DNA from: Acanthococcus lagerstroemiae
Taxonomy: Eukaryota; Arthropoda; Insecta; Hemiptera; Eriococcidae
Length of the DNA stretch: 64,000 bases
Assembly (NCBI GenBank): GCA_031841125.1
Contig: CM063112.1
Location: 10,628,603-10,692,602 of the forward strand
Reading direction: 5' to 3'
The position numbers and the translations under genes are program-made. The notes under the pieces are model-generated. The model did no database searches. It was given only the letters and a program-made list of their open reading frames with translations, and had not been told where the DNA came from. Below are positions 44,744 through 57,600 of this stretch, piece after piece; within the stretch, counting starts at the first letter, position 1; every line of letters begins with the position of its first letter.

Positions 44744-45476
44744 ATGGATTCGTATCAGTGATTCGAATCTAATGAATGTTATGGGTTCGTGAAATTTATT
44801 TGAATCTTTTCAGTGGATTCGTCGGATTTGTACTTTCTTTTGTCTATTTGTGATGAATCTCACATTGAAAGCCCATAATTTTAGGAGGAATAACGAAAAA
44901 GAGAATCACCAAAAACGCGCTGAAAAAGTATGATTATTTTCAATTTTTAATTGAATTTTGAATTAATTACAATAGCGGATCCTAAAGAAATAGAAGATGA
45001 CCCTGGAAAAGTTAATTTGGATGCCGGAACCGGTCGATTCGCGAATTCGAATCCACAAATCCACTCCATTTATTCGAATCCGATTCGGATCACAGCAAAC
45101 AGGGTGTCTACTGGCCTGAAAAGTCATGAAAAGTCATGAAAAGTCATGATATTTCATCATATCATAGTTCACAATATTTCCATTGCAAGAAAAAAATCAG
45201 TTTTATTCATCCAATGAGAAAAAAATACTGAGTGAATATTTCTTATGGAAATTTAGCGCACTCTGTATTGAGCCCCCGATGAGGCGCGAAGCGCCGAGTT
45301 TGCCCCCCCCCCTCCACTTCCTTATTATAACCCGCATGATAGTCATGAAAAGTCATGATATTTTGTTTCCCAAATCCAGTAGAAATCCGTGAACCATTCT
45401 CAAATCATATTCGAATAAAAAAAAAAAGGTTGGATTCTAATTCGAATTTAATTTTAAGAATTTGTTTTCAACCTTA
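44744..45476. mobile_element. hAT-type MITE, truncated second copy with nested insertion
   Basis: Aligns with 19947-20597 from the TGTATCAGTGATTC block onward (GGATTCGTATCAGTGATTCG, TCTTTTCAGTGGATTCGTCG, CATTCTCAAATCATATTCGA) and ends TTTTCAACCTTA. The left end is lost. It is split by an element at 45100-45388. Confidence 0.75.
45100..45388. mobile_element. 289-bp MITE nested in the hAT-type MITE
   Basis: Begins CAGGGTGTCTACTGGCCTG and ends CCAGTAGAAATCCGTG, an imperfect terminal repeat sharing TCTACTGG. AAAGTCATG repeats occur three times inside the left end and again at the right (about 45340-45356). The related copy at 19947-20597 reads straight through this position (CACAGTAAACGTAAATCATT), giving an empty-site comparison. 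A stretch of AGGCGCGAAGCGCCGAG forms a hairpin at about 45281. Confidence 0.7.
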
Positions 45477-46630
45477 GTTTCTGAAAAAGGATGCTTTGGG
45501 TGAAGGGAGAACTGAATAATTATTAAGGAGAAAAAACAACAACAAGAAAGCGCTTTTTCCAGTCCAATTTAGTGCAGTCAAAATGCAGTCAGTCACAGAA
45601 AAATATGTCCAACTAATCAGAAGTAGAATAAACCCACAAAATGAGAAAGAACAACGAAAATCCGGATTTTTCCTAAAATTTCCGGACAGTATTTAGAAAT
45701 CCGGACATTTTTTGTCCAAGGATGAAAAGTCCGGAGATCTACAGGAAAATCCGGACACCGACAGGCGACCGCCAGACTACTGTGATGCTAATTTACGTTT
45801 GGTTGTGTTCGGTAAGTCCTGGAACAATCGCTATCATTCGGGTTAGTGACTTCTCCACATTATTTCCATATCTTCACCATTTTTCCTCTCCACCCCCTTC
45901 ACCCGTTACATTCAGTTCTATCTTGAGATTGAACCAGCACTGAATTCAGCTACCTAAAATCGTGTGTTTCCGGCATTTATGCATCGTTTTCCTGTATGCA
46001 AACTCCAATGGGGCTTTCAAATTCAATTTTTTTCCTAAATATGGAAATCTCATTAGGTAATGTTAAGCTACTGAAAAACAGGAAAATTTAGTTGGGAGGA
46101 ATTATACAGGCGGTTCGGTGAACCATTGCCACTGGGTCTTCCCTATAGTAGGTACCCAACGAACTGTCATAGGCGTAAACTGGGGCGGGCGCTTGCCCCA
46201 GTAGACAGAGACTAAAGTTATATTGTAGTGTGCATTACCCGGCATTAATTGTAGATATTTCAGCGGTAAAATGATTTAAAAAATCCATGGTTTTCGAAGA
46301 TTCCACGCATTTTTTCGATTATCTCGAAAAATATGTTCTCTAAAGAAAAGTTGTATGGGACCTTTTTATAGAAAATTTAACAAGGAACATTTTATGTTAT
46401 TTGCATTTTGCTCCGTAAGTGAATATTTTCTTAGATAACTGCGATTGAGCTAATAAAGATCGGATATCAAAGAAAAATAACAAAAACCACGTTCCTGGAA
46501 ACGTTCACACATTTTTGCGATTATCTCGGTAAATATGCGTTCTAGAGAAAAATTGAATGGTATTTTTTTAATAGAAAATTCAACAAGAAACATGTTATAT
46601 GCATTTTGGTCCTGAAGTTGATATGTCCCG
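45477..46630. other. No gene recognised
   Basis: AATCCGGACA-type motifs at 45657-45760 echo those at 44229-44270, possibly subterminal repeats of a larger decayed element around the nested MITEs. 46260-46420 and 46460-46600 look like two diverged copies of one block (TCTCGAAAAATATG.TCT against TCTCGGTAAATATGCGTTCT, then TAGAAAATT.AACAAG.AACAT). Confidence 0.4.
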
Positions 46631-47940
46631 AGATCAATCAATCAATCAAATTCTTTATTAGGTATAATTTTAGTACACAGTTTATTATAATCTGTATGAT
46701 ACTTATGACTATAAGTACAACTGAATTATGGTCATTACCTGTTGGCCCCAACGCATGCCCCCATCTATTTTACCTTGAGAGGAGTTCATTTACCTATTTA
46801 TGTATATATTTTTTCTATTTTATTCCTCTCTCATTTCTAAATACTCGCGTCATGATCGCTTTATTTGCCCCACAGTTGCATCATGAGCAGCCCCCTGCAG
46901 CGCAGTTGACGATATGTTTGCTATTATTTTCGGCAACTTATACCCGATTTGGTTTCTACTTGTTGATTTGAACCATTGTTTTTGTTCAATGCTCAATAAT
47001 CCTCCAACCCGGGTTGATTTTCCTTTTCGGACTCGTATGCCGAACTTATCCCTATTTCTCAGTCCATATGCGAGAACAACTGTTTTATGTAAATTGGGAA
47101 GCCTCAACATTTTAAAATTTTTAAATCCTTGTTTAGTGCTATCAAACTTTTTTAGTCCAAGTATATTTCGTATGGCTCTTTTTTGAGCTATTTTAATCGG
47201 CCGTAAATGGCATGTTGCCGCTCCCCCGCCCCCCAGAGAAGTATTCCAAAACGGATGGCAGATTCAAAAAGAGATGTATACATTAAATAATTAGTTCGCA
47301 AGTGTTGTTTTAAATGATACAAATTATAATTTATATATTGTAATTTTTTTTGTAACTTTTCAGTTTGAGATTTCTATGTCAAACCCTGATCTATTTGTAA
47401 TCCGAGATATCTAGTATTGGATACCTACTGTAATATATTTAAATTTATTTCTGATTTGAATAGCTGGTTGGGCCAGATAACCTCCCCATTAAGAGTTTCA
47501 ATTTTTTTGCAGCCAAAAACTATATACTGTGTTTTGTGCAAGTTTGGTAAAAGCTTATGGGCTAAAAACCATTTGTTCAAAATAATTATATCTTTGTTCA
47601 TTTTTTTGATAACTTCTTCTTTTGTATTTCCATGAAATATTATTGATGTATCGTCAGCAAACGAAAATAATTTACCTTGAAGTGGTAATCGCCCTATGTC
47701 ATTTACATTATATTAAGAACAATATGGGGCCCAAAACGCTACCTTGTGGTACACCACTAGTAACCGGTAGTTCTAGACCAAGTTTTTCTTTAATTTTTAC
47801 TTTTTGTTTTCTATCCGTAAGGTACGATTCAAACCATTGAAATGTTCTACCCCTAGAACCAATGTCATATATTTTTTCCAATAATATTTTATGATTGACA
47901 GTATCAAACGCTTTTGTATGCGTTTTTTTGTAAAATCTCA
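46631..47940 (-). pseudogene. Jockey/CR1-type LINE, RT second half to 3' end
   Basis: The minus strand starts abruptly at about 47940 with KTHTKAFDTVNHKILLEKIY (motif A), then GSRGRTFQWFESYLTDRKQK and VTSGVPQGSVLGPILFLI (motif B). After a frame break it gives LFSFADDTSIIFHGNTKEEV (catalytic pair FADD, about 47670) and LAHKLLPNLHKTQYIVFGCK. The C-terminal part, at 47150-46850, includes MLRLPNLHKTVVLAYGLRNR and GIRVRKGKSTRVGGLLSIEQ. The 3' end is AATAAAGAATTTGATTGATT (minus strand, 46631-46660), a (TTGA)n tail. 5'-truncated and frameshifted. Confidence 0.78.
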
Positions 47941-49926
47941 GTATTACACATAACTTCAAGGTCAAAGCGCCACGGGGTAATGATCTCAGATTGAGCTCAA
48001 ATTTTTCATGGCGAGTTTCTAGCTTGGAACAAATTTCAGTGCACACTTAATCGATTGGCGAAAACTTGTAAAATAAGGGACACTCTAGTATTTATATTTT
48101 CGGATTTTCTCTTTTACCACCCCGATGGTATCGTCTATAATGAGCGGTTAGCTGGATTTGAAATCCTAAGTCAAAAAATAGATGCACATTGCTGGAAATG
48201 CTGTTTCTGTGAGATCTGTTAAGAGGTACAACAAAGGATTCATAAATACTCTCTTATATATGCATAAAAGTGCCCTATTTTCATTCTCGAAGCAATGACC
48301 TGTTCTTCTATTCTCTCAACATGGCTTCACGACTGAAAGTACTCGTAATACTCAGAACATATCATATCTTAGCACAGCGCAATCCAAAACTAGACATTTT
48401 TTAATGGGCAGGGGCGAGTACAGGGACGCTGTTGTGAAGGTTTTGTCCACAGTCTAGTAGCCCATTTCCTCCTATTTAATGACCCCTGTCGTTAATGGTC
48501 CCTATTGAAATTATTATCATTATTATTATTAATTTTTCTCTTTCTCCGTGTGTGCCTTTTAAAAATAATATGTGTACTCTCTATTTCCCATCAAGTCCCC
48601 ACCTACCTTGGCCTCACGTGTGTAAGGCTGTTTAGCGGAGACGATAATTTGAATAAATAAAAAATAGATAAAAGGAAGCCCCTTTCAACAATACTAGGGG
48701 GAACCTGCCGCCCTGCCCTCCTTCCGACGTCGATTTACTCCAAATTCGGACACTGTTTTCAACACTTTCGACATGTCAACATCGTTCTTGTTCATTATTC
48801 ATGCACTCTCGCTGAAAAAGGCGCAGCATCCGAGGAGAACGGGATCGCGAATACTCGTCTAGAGACTCAGTCGGCCCAGACAACAGACGATTTAAAGTCG
48901 GGGGCAAGACCGAATAAACCGAGAGACGGTCTGCATCTCCAAAAATCGTTTCGCTGCCTCACGTATTCCCTTCCTTTCTACTCGGAGATTTCAACATACG
49001 ATTTACGATGGCAGCCCAGGCGTAAGAGAAAACAGTAACGGCATTCGGGGTATCTACATCGTGAAATATTCATCATCGACTCGTTTTTTTCTCGATACCC
49101 GAAGGCTGGGGCCCGAAAACGTGCTTCGACTGAAGTCGAATTTCCCTCAGTCGAAATCCGACAGACGTACACGTATCGAAATGGAGAGACCATTCGATCG
49201 AACACTAATTCGCGAGCCCGAAATGCTTCGCCGTCTTCGCTCGCTCCACATGAAGGCTAATCTGCCAAACCAAACGTATAAATTCGAGTCAGACGACACG
49301 AACATCCGCGAAAAGCATCGGGCACCAATTCGCAGACGAGAAAATACGCGATTTCAAACGAGCGAACCTAGTTTAAAATTTTCAAGAACGTTTCCAAAGC
49401 ATCCGGCATTAATCTTTTATTATTCGAAGGGAGAAAAAGAACCTTTAAACGCGATTAATCTTTCTCTGCTCCTTTTTTTCCCCTTCCTCGTTACCTCCTC
49501 CTATGAACTTTTTTCTTCGCAATTATTACATATGTTACGAAACAGATCGACAAATAGGTCAATTTCGTTACCATCTACTGGACTTGACAGGTCGTAGCCA
49601 TTAAACCGTTGACGGGCATTTTTTTTCTTTCTTTTTTTGCCACCCGATGTATTTCCGCATCTTCGTTCCTACGTATACGGACATTAAATAAATAACACGC
49701 CATCATGGCTGTCTCGATTCTCGAGTCTCCTATGGTACATTACACACATACACGTACTCACGTACACGTAGATATGTGTGTGAGTCGAGTATAATGTGGA
49801 TTCGATGAAAATGGTGATCGTTGCTAGGTTAGGGGGAAAATAATACGGAAAACGGGTAATAAACGTAATTTCGCGGTGACGTCAAACGGTATATTCCTAA
49901 ATACGAAAATTTAATATCGCGGATGA

Positions 49927-49999
<73 letters not shown>

Positions 50000-50364
50000 T
50001 GCGAGGGGAGAAAGCGAGAGAGGAAGAGAAAACCGAACTACCCCGTTGAATAAGTAATAGAACGAATTAATTTACCGAATGTCGGTGACCCAAAAATCGA
50101 TTTTTATTTCACGCGAATCGTATGTATGTATACAGAGAAGTCACCTGAGGCAGACTAATGAGCAAGCGGGGCCAGTTTAATTACGGCGTTTTGCAAAATT
50201 AATGCCACGATCAAGTGGATTCCAACAACGAGCGTAGAATTTCACCTTCGAAATTAAATCTTTCAGCGATCTCCTCGACGATGATTGTTGCTTCCAAAAT
50301 TAGATTTCGGAATCGTAAAAAAGAGCAAAATGATTGAGAGGTCGAAACGATGCAGAATACAAGA
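47941..50364. other. No gene recognised; CpG-rich at 48.7-50.3 kb
   Basis: 48600-48665 (GCGGAGACGATAATTTGAAT then AATAAAAAATAG) resembles the 3' end of a LINE. 48850-50300 is CpG-rich with an open plus-strand frame (49061-49597) lacking known motifs. Confidence 0.4.
49931..49992 (+). repeat. (GA)n microsatellite
   Basis: About 30 uninterrupted GA units followed by GACAGACAG. Confidence 0.95.
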
Positions 50365-50366
50365 TA

Positions 50367-51250
50367 CGAGGGCTGTCCCAAAAGTTAAACCTCCTCATTT
50401 TTTCCCCGGAACTATTGGCCCGATTTTGAAGAAAATTGAGGGATATTTAGGATTTGAGTTTCTGGTAACACTGTAATGTGACAATTCCAGCATTAGTAAA
50501 CATACAAATTCATGATGAAGTGTGTCGAGTACATAAACCAAAGGTTATGTGTGTCCAAATCGTGCGTAGATGGCGAAAAGCCCTTCCTGAAGGAGCAACA
50601 CACACGAAGTGGCTGCCCGAGCGATAGTCTGACGTTTGAAAGCATTCAAGGTATACCCGACTTGCTGGAGGAGATTTCTCTTTTCTAACTTTTGCTCTCG
50701 GCCCGAGCCCTGGAATCCGCCCTTTCGAGCATTACATCAGAGACGTCGGGGAAGCTGTTAGGGCTGTCTTAGCCCTCTTCTCTTCTTGCTGAAAACCCGG
50801 CCTAGGTCGAAATGTAACGAACTGCTATGTGGGCTCGAACCCGGGACCTCCGAACTCCGAGACCAGCGCGCTATCCACTCGGCCAACCAGACCAATGAAT
50901 AACCATCTCCCAGCTACATGAATGTTTACAGTCACCTGACTGTAGCCGTAGTGTTAGGGTTTCGTAAACTGTCAGCTCGCCAAGTTCCCAAACAGCTTAC
51001 GGATGATATGAAAAAAAAAGAAAAAGAAAAGAAGCATTCAAATAACTCTCGAGGTACTCAAACGATACAAATGGACCATTTTTGATCATCCACCTTATTC
51101 TCCAGACCTTGCCCCAAGTGATTTTTTTGTAATTTCCGGCATTAAAATGTGAATTAGGAGGCCAATCAATGGTTTCAAAATGACCGAGCAGTGTAACGCG
51201 CAATTATAAGTTACTTCCGCAAACAAACCCCAAAGTTTTCTCCGAATAGA
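50367..51250 (+). pseudogene. mariner transposase remnant, split by a SINE
   Basis: The left end TACGAGGGCTGTCCCAAAAG at 50365 is a mariner-type terminal repeat (TA then CGAGGG.TG.CC.AAA). Frames then give CVQIVRRWRKALPEG (helix-turn-helix region, about 50549) and SGCPSDSLTFESIQGIPDLL (about 50610). After the SINE, EVLKRYKWTIFDHPPYSPDL continues with APSDFF (about 51050-51126), carrying the HPPYSPDLAPSD motif with the last catalytic Asp of the DDD triad. The middle of the transposase is lost and no right terminal repeat was found. Confidence 0.82.
50678..50894 (-). mobile_element. SINE-1, copy b, inserted in the mariner remnant
   Basis: Minus-strand copy. Head GGTCTGGTTGGCCGAGTGG at about 50894, B-box GGGTTCGAGCCC, body CATTTCGACCTAGGCCGGGT, GGGCTAAGACAGCCCTAACA, and end AAAAGTTAGAAAAGAG at 50678. 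It interrupts the mariner coding sequence, so it is younger than that element. Confidence 0.85.
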
Positions 51251-51439
51251 TTGGAACGTATAGTTTTGCGATACAATAAAATAATGTTTAGATTTATGAG
51301 GAAATTATGTATAAAAATGAAAAAACTCCTTTACAATCGATCACCCAAACTAATACCAAACTATTACATAATGCTCACTAAAACTAGACCTATCACTTAC
51401 CAACCTCGACCAATCCCAAAAAAATCTCAATCATCTTCT

Positions 51440-52500
51440 CAACAAATACCCTAACTTTATCCAAATATACACTGATGGCTCCAAATCAGCAGATAAATCA
51501 GGATGCTCCATATCCACTACCTATAACTTTTCAATCCTTTCAACCGAACTCTATGCCATTAAACTAGCCATCTAATATTGCCTTGACCTCACAAACTAAA
51601 CGAATTCTTAATTCTTCCAGACTCTCGCTATTAGCTCTCCTATCCATACAGAAGTTCCACAAAAGACTCCCCCCCCCAAAAAAAAAAAAAAAAAAAAAAA
51701 AACCTGCTAACCGACTGACCACGTGAAATTAGTTTTGTTATCAGTTATCTGTTCTTAGTTTAGTCTTCAGTCTTGTGGTGTTGTCTGGCTGGAGTGTGTT
51801 CTTCAGATTCCCGAAAAACAAAATTCGAATCTGAATGTCGAATATCGAAGTTGATTAATTTCTCATAAGATGAGTTGTGTCGAAAATAACTGTAACGAGA
51901 GAAAGAGAGTCAAAAATTCCGATTCAACTAGTTCTAGCGCCAATCTTTCAACTTCGAGTGCGAGTTTTAAAAGTCCGAAGTCCAAGTCATACCCTCCAAG
52001 AGTCACGCCTAATTTTAGAATTTTCCTTATTTCTTAAAAATAACGCAAATTGCGAATGCAATGTTCCATTTCGCCATCTGCCATCATCCAGAGCTGCTTT
52101 GTAAGAAAAACATATGATCAGCATTTCAACTCTGATTTCCCATTTTCGTGTATATTTTGCCCCCGTTCACAATACCGGATTACCAGGCTGCAGGACAGCA
52201 GGTTACAGGCTTCAATTAAGACAACTAGGGACTTTGTAGAACGTAGCTTGAAAAATTATTGAATTATCAATTTAAATCAATAAGAAAAATTTTTGATTTT
52301 TGACAGCTCTACCTGCGATACATGCAATGCTCCTATCTCCATTAATCACGTAATTACCCAATGCATAAAATTCCAATCCAAGCGAAACACACACACATCC
52401 CAAACTCAACACTAGAATCCTTGCTCTCCGACAATCACACCCACAACCTTAAACTCATATTCCTAAAAGCCACAAACCTCTACTCTAAATTGTAATGTTT
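51440..52500 (+). pseudogene. RNase H-bearing LINE remnant interrupted by other sequence
   Basis: 51455-51590 reads IQIYTDGSKSADKSGCSIST then STELYAIKLAI, the RNase H start with catalytic Asp and Glu. After an unrelated stretch (51660-52300), 52303 onward gives STCDTCNAPISINHVITQCI KFQSKR, the Cys/Cys/His/Cys tail that follows RNase H in I-type LINEs. The interrupting stretch starts with a C-run and a long A-run (51667-51700). It contains a 55-codon ATG frame at 51870-52037 (MSCVENNCNERKRV, Ser-rich) resembling a LINE ORF1 start. Confidence 0.65.
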
Positions 52501-53589
52501 GTATATAATGCAAGTATAAACAATTATTATACTTCCATATTCACATATTATTAGCAAAGAAACCTTTTTGAATGAAGGGGAGGGAAATTCGAAGCCAGTC
52601 AAAACTTGTGATGACCAAGGCAAGATAAAATAGGGTCAAAAGGGTTAGCTAAGAAACCGTCAGGAATCAGTTACAATACTGTTAAATATGTGTCGAATGA
52701 GAGTCAGTAATCTCCACAGAAGAGTAGTCAAGTCAGTCGGTCAAAAGGGTGTCAAGAAGTCAAAAGTGCATAGGAGTGCTCTGATTGGTTGAAATGTTTG
52801 TCAAGATGTCAAAAAACCAAGACAGAATTAGCAAAATTGACGCAGGTCAAATATTTTATTTAGTTTAGTTCAGTGTTGCTACAGCAACAATTAAAATGTC
52901 GAAAACCGTAAGTATTTTTTATGACTAGTTATGCAAGATTTTGGAATTTCAATGTGCCATCCCGATCCATATCTGTTGGGTGTTTTGGCATTGAATAGAG
53001 AAATTTCCAAGATCCCATACACAGGCAATATATTTGCGATCTTCATCTGAAACCTCCTCCTGAGTGTCGATTCAAAAGAGCAAATCATGTTAATATTACC
53101 ATCAAATCACGTCTAGTTATCGTTCACAAAAAAGAAAAGGAAGTCTGCTTTCAATATCGTCCTAAATATTGATTAACAAGCAGAAAAAGGTCTTCATTTT
53201 GTTTCGTTCGATTGAGGGTAAGAGGCTGAAACGACTGAGAAAAAAATAGAATCTTTGTTTTCACTCTCTCGAAAGTAAATAATTAATTACTAAATAAGGA
53301 AAAAGGATTTGAAATTTCTCGAATTTCCGCTAACAAAAAAAAAAATCTGTTTCGAATTTTAAGGATTGACGAGAAACAAAAAGGTTTGTATTAATTATTT
53401 TTACGTTCCCCCAAAGTTCCCCAGTTCTGATGTATGAACAAAGAAAACCTATAACTCAAGAAATTAATTAACAAAAAAAAAAAACCTCACTTGCAGATTT
53501 TGTGCCAACTAAGAAATTTATACAATCGACAGGCAAAAAAGTTAAAAGACTAAAAAGCTGTATTGCAACTTGTAGCTCATACGAGTAAA
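52501..53589. other. No gene recognised
   Basis: AT-rich unique sequence with A-runs. Repeated GTCAA words at 52590-52860. No known element. Confidence 0.4.
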
Positions 53590-54480
53590 AAACTTTAATT
53601 TAAAAAAAAATGTCGATTATTATTCAACTAATAATTATTTTTCAATCGAGCTACTACCATTTCGATTAATCTATTTCATTTTTGATAAATCAATTATTTC
53701 GCCAGTAATAATGGATTATTTCCCGAATTTATTGTTTTCATAGTAATCCAAATTACTCTTCAATTTACCATTTCTTTTTCATAATAATTATTTTTCAAAT
53801 TACTATCTATATTTTTCATAGTAATGAGTTATCCAATCAACAATTCATTTTTTAACATAATTATTTTTTAATTAATCCAACACGGTTTGATTGACAAATT
53901 CTTTTTTAATTATTCAATAATTATTTCGCAAATAATTCATAAATTAAGTTATTACGCGTTAAATGAATTAGTTCTTACTTATCAAATATTTTTCAATGAA
54001 TCCATTTCTCTTTATTAATCAGTACATTTATGATTTGGTGGCACATTATTTTTTTATTAGTCAGTTTTGAATTAATGCAATAAATTGTTTTTGAACAGTT
54101 AACTCATATTTAAATTATTAATCATTTTGATACTGAACAATCATTTCGTGTTTCATTAATTTTTAATTAATAAATTTCTTCTAATTAACCAACCATTTCT
54201 TGATTAATCGATTATTTTGCAAAGAACTTACTAGCCAATTATTTATTAACTCGTCAACTTTCTCAAGTATGCAACTTTATTTTTTAACTGATGATTTTTG
54301 ATTCATCGGTTTATTCGGCAAGCAATTATTTTTTGAATGAATGATTTTTGTAACTTAATAGATTATTTTTTGATCACCTAATCATCGCTTCATCATTCAG
54401 TTTAGTTTTAAATTAATCAATTATCTTTCGATTTATTGGCTATTTTCCATTAACTTATCACTTTAAATGATCAACTCGTT
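53590..54480. repeat. AT-rich quasi-repetitive block
   Basis: About 900 bp in which TTAATTAATCAATTATTTTT-like words recur every 15-40 bp with heavy divergence (e.g. ATTATTTTTCAATCGA, TTATTTTTCAAATTACT, TAATTATTTTTTAATTAATC, TTAATCGATTATTTTG). It looks like a decayed tandem array. Confidence 0.6.
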
Positions 54481-56157
54481 ATTTTTATTTACAGCGTATG
54501 CTTCCTCATTGACATCATATATGGGTTTCTCGAGTTACTGAGTTCACTTTTGGGGTCATTTAAGCTGTAATAGCTACCCAGATGGCTCCATAGGGATCTA
54601 TAAACTGAAATTTGAATATGTGAGCTCAGATTGAACTTGTGAATTCGGTGGAAGAAAGTACTTTCTTAACTTACTAAATCAACTTTATTGCTCTTTTCGG
54701 TACAGCAGTAGTTTTACTTCTTAACTCGTTTGTATGCAGTAGTTATGTGGTGAGCAATTCTTTCCAAGTAAACGCGAATATTTCTTACGTTAATACTGAC
54801 TGTTGGGGAGGAGGGAGGGTTAAAAATGAAAAATGTACTACATATTCGTTAAGATAAGGCCTAGAGTCTTAGATACAGTGTTTCACACAAGAATTATTAA
54901 TCTGTCAGTTGACTAACAAAACTAAGACCTTTCCAACTATGAAATCATTTGAATTTTATAATTCATCACGAAACAGTTTTAGAATAATTTTTCTGTCTGA
55001 GCTAGTAAAGCCAGACCCCACTCTTTTATTTTATACCCTTATTTTCATACTCATTATTTAGAAAATTACCGAATAACCAAAAATAATTGGTTAGTGATGA
55101 AACAATCAATTAATTAAGAATAGGTAACTGATTAATATGCAAATAAATCGATAAACAAGAAAAAAAAACCCCAAAAAACAGATTAACTGAATGATATTCG
55201 ACTGTTGTTTAAATAATAGCTCTCGTAAGATTTCAACTAAGAACCTATCTATCCCCCCCCCCCATTTCATAACATATGATAGTGCAGGGAATAAGGTCCA
55301 ACTTTGTCTTTATGGAGTTATGACTACCAGCATATACTAGATGAAATTCCTGACAATGTAAGACCTTACGGAGCTCTCTAGCTCAAAAATTCACCAAGAT
55401 ATGGCTGATTAAAGTCCAGATTTCAAGAAACCTAATTCTGAGAAAATTAAAATTTAGAAAACGGTTCCAAAAACAAAAAATTTCAAATTCAAAATGGCAT
55501 ATCTCTGAGACAAATAAAACTAGAGAGTTCCGCGAGGTCTCATTTTGTCAGACATTTTATAAAAATTTCGTTGAGTTTAATTTCCACTGAGTTAGGGGAG
55601 GAGGGGGTAGAACAGAGAGCAGGTGGGTTCACATTTTCGTATTTAATGGACAAACGAAGGCAAACAGAGAAAAATGGATAACACCATTCGAAAGAGGAGG
55701 GTTCATTCTACCGAAATCGTCACGAATCTCGATTTTGATAGTTTTGAACTTGATTCACAATAATCGCTGTATTTAAAAAATTAGGATCGGCAAAATAAGA
55801 CCTCCCCCCTGCTCTGTCACATATCAAGCCAACTGAAGAGAACTAATCTTATAAACGATGAAAATCTTAGGAAGAGAAGGAACTTTTACCCTCATCCCCT
55901 CCCCTTCTATATGTTCCTGTAAAGAGTAGCGCATAACGTTGGGAAGAAACAAGTGTATGTGTGAAGATTGGGCCGTAAATGAGCCAAGAAGTGAAACGCT
56001 CCACCCAGGCGCGTATGCCGCGAGTAAAAAAGGGTGCAGGGGCCCGTGTCTATTCAAAATGTTCAGGAAAGTACTTTGCACTTAAATTCGTTGAAAATAC
56101 GGAGAATTTACGCTCGCTCTGATCGCAATTAAAAATTTTTTATACACCCTCCCTAAA
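54481..56157. other. No gene recognised
   Basis: No motif, splice-bounded exon or repeat was assigned. Contains a C-run at 55254-55263. Confidence 0.4.
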
Positions 56158-56720
56158 AAAATGTCTGGGTAGCATAGCTATTGCAGGAAGGAATTTCACA
56201 AACTCGGCAAAGAAAACTCGAGGCGTGCCCACAAGGCCGAAGAAAGAAGACTCTGCTCCATAATTCCGAACTGATTCCACGCTGGACTGAATTCGGATCA
56301 GAGTTCCAGCATTTCACAAGCATAAAGGAGATCTTCTCCAAAAAGATTTCTAGGTGGCATAGCTCGAGATTGCAAGAAAGAATTTCACAAACTCTGTAGA
56401 GCAGACTCGAGGCGTGCTCAGAGGGCTGAAGAAAGAAGACTCTGCTCCATAATTCCGTACTGACTCCACGCTGAACTGAATTCGGATCAGAGTTCCAGCA
56501 TTTCACAAGCATAAAGGAGATCTTCTCCAAAAAGATTTCTAGGTAGCATAGCTCGAGATTGCAAGAAAGAATTTCACAAACTCTGTAAAGCAGACTCGAG
56601 GCGTGCTCAGAGGGCTGAAGAAAGAAGACTCTGCTCCATAATTCCGTACTGATACCACACGCTGGACTGAATTCGGATCAGGGTTCCGGGAATTCACGGA
56701 CGTTAAGGAGATCTTTTCTC
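56158..56720 (+). repeat. ~189-bp satellite, three units
   Basis: Units start near 56163, 56348 and 56537 (TCTAGGTAGCATAGCTCGAG). Shared blocks are AATTTCACAAACTC, GAAAGAAGACTCTGCTCCAT, TGAATTCGGATCAG and AAGGAGATCTTCTCC. The period is 63 codons, and the minus strand 56153-56530 stays open through two units (FMLVKCWNSDPNSVQRG, ELWSRVFFL). The last unit ends at about 56720. Confidence 0.88.
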
Positions 56721-57189
56721 GACTCAACTTGCGAAAATGAATCATCTCAACTTCCTTCTCAATCAAACTATCAAGCAGTAAAATGAATTAGCAAAACAGG
56801 GAGGAAAAATAGATACTGTGAGAGAGGGTAAAAGAGGAGAATTTGAAGGTATACTCCGTGCCTCATAAAGATATATGTGAGAAGAGGAAAGCAAGAGGTG
56901 GAGGTGGGTCAGTTTATGAAAATAAGTTTATTTCGACATTACTTTACCCCTTTTTAATCTGTTTCATTTTACTCCTTTGCTTCGGTTCGTTTCATCATTT
57001 ATTGATTTATTTCCGTTTTTGTGTCATCTGGATTGAATAATATTCTGTACAATGCCCCCCCCCCCCGTAATTGGCCGTAAGGCTTTAGACAGGAGACTAT
57101 ATAAAGAAAGAATAAAGACTCGCGAAGAATTGAGAAGAGTCGAAAAGAGAGTGGGAATGTCTGAACTCGGACACCCGAAGAGTGTAGTA
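56721..57189. other. No gene recognised
   Basis: Spacer between two satellite arrays, with a C-run at 57055-57066. No motif seen. Confidence 0.4.
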
Positions 57190-57600
57190 GACTACAGCCC
57201 CCCCCACCCCGAAAAAAGTTTTCCCGAGTATCTTAGGAAGCGGACAGCACAAACGACGGGAATGTCGGCATAAACCAGCACAAACCTAACACAAATGATC
57301 GACACTATTTTCAATCCCCTAGATGGAAGTAGAGAGGTGCTCTCGTTTCTAGAGCTCCTCAAATGTTTTACCAAACATCTCAGGAAGGGGGCAGCACAAA
57401 CGACGGGGTATTCAGCAAAAAACGTAGCACAAACGATTGACATCATTTTCGATTCTTTAGGTGGAAGGGGGGGGGAGACTCCTATTTCTACAGCTCCTCA
57501 AAAGTTTTTCCCAAATACCTCACAAAGGGTGCAGCACAAACAACTGGGTTTTCAGCACAAACCAGTACAAACGTAGCGCAAATGAATGGAAAATGTTTTA
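57190..57600 (+). repeat. ~143-bp satellite, three diverged units
   Basis: GCAGCACAAACGACGGG-like anchors at about 57245, 57392 and 57532. Each unit also has CTCCTCAAA.GTTTT.CC.AA and AC.CA.TTTTC.AT..C.TAG blocks. Unit lengths are about 147 and 140 bp. Confidence 0.8.

Noticed and set aside
45281..45300. Hairpin AGGCGCGAAGCGCCGAG as a terminator
   Set aside because: It lies inside a MITE in a eukaryotic genome; no transcription unit ends here.
49061..49597. 178-codon open frame
   Set aside because: No recognisable domain; the sequence turns into a hydrophobic T-rich stretch, and flanking sites do not look like splice or start contexts.
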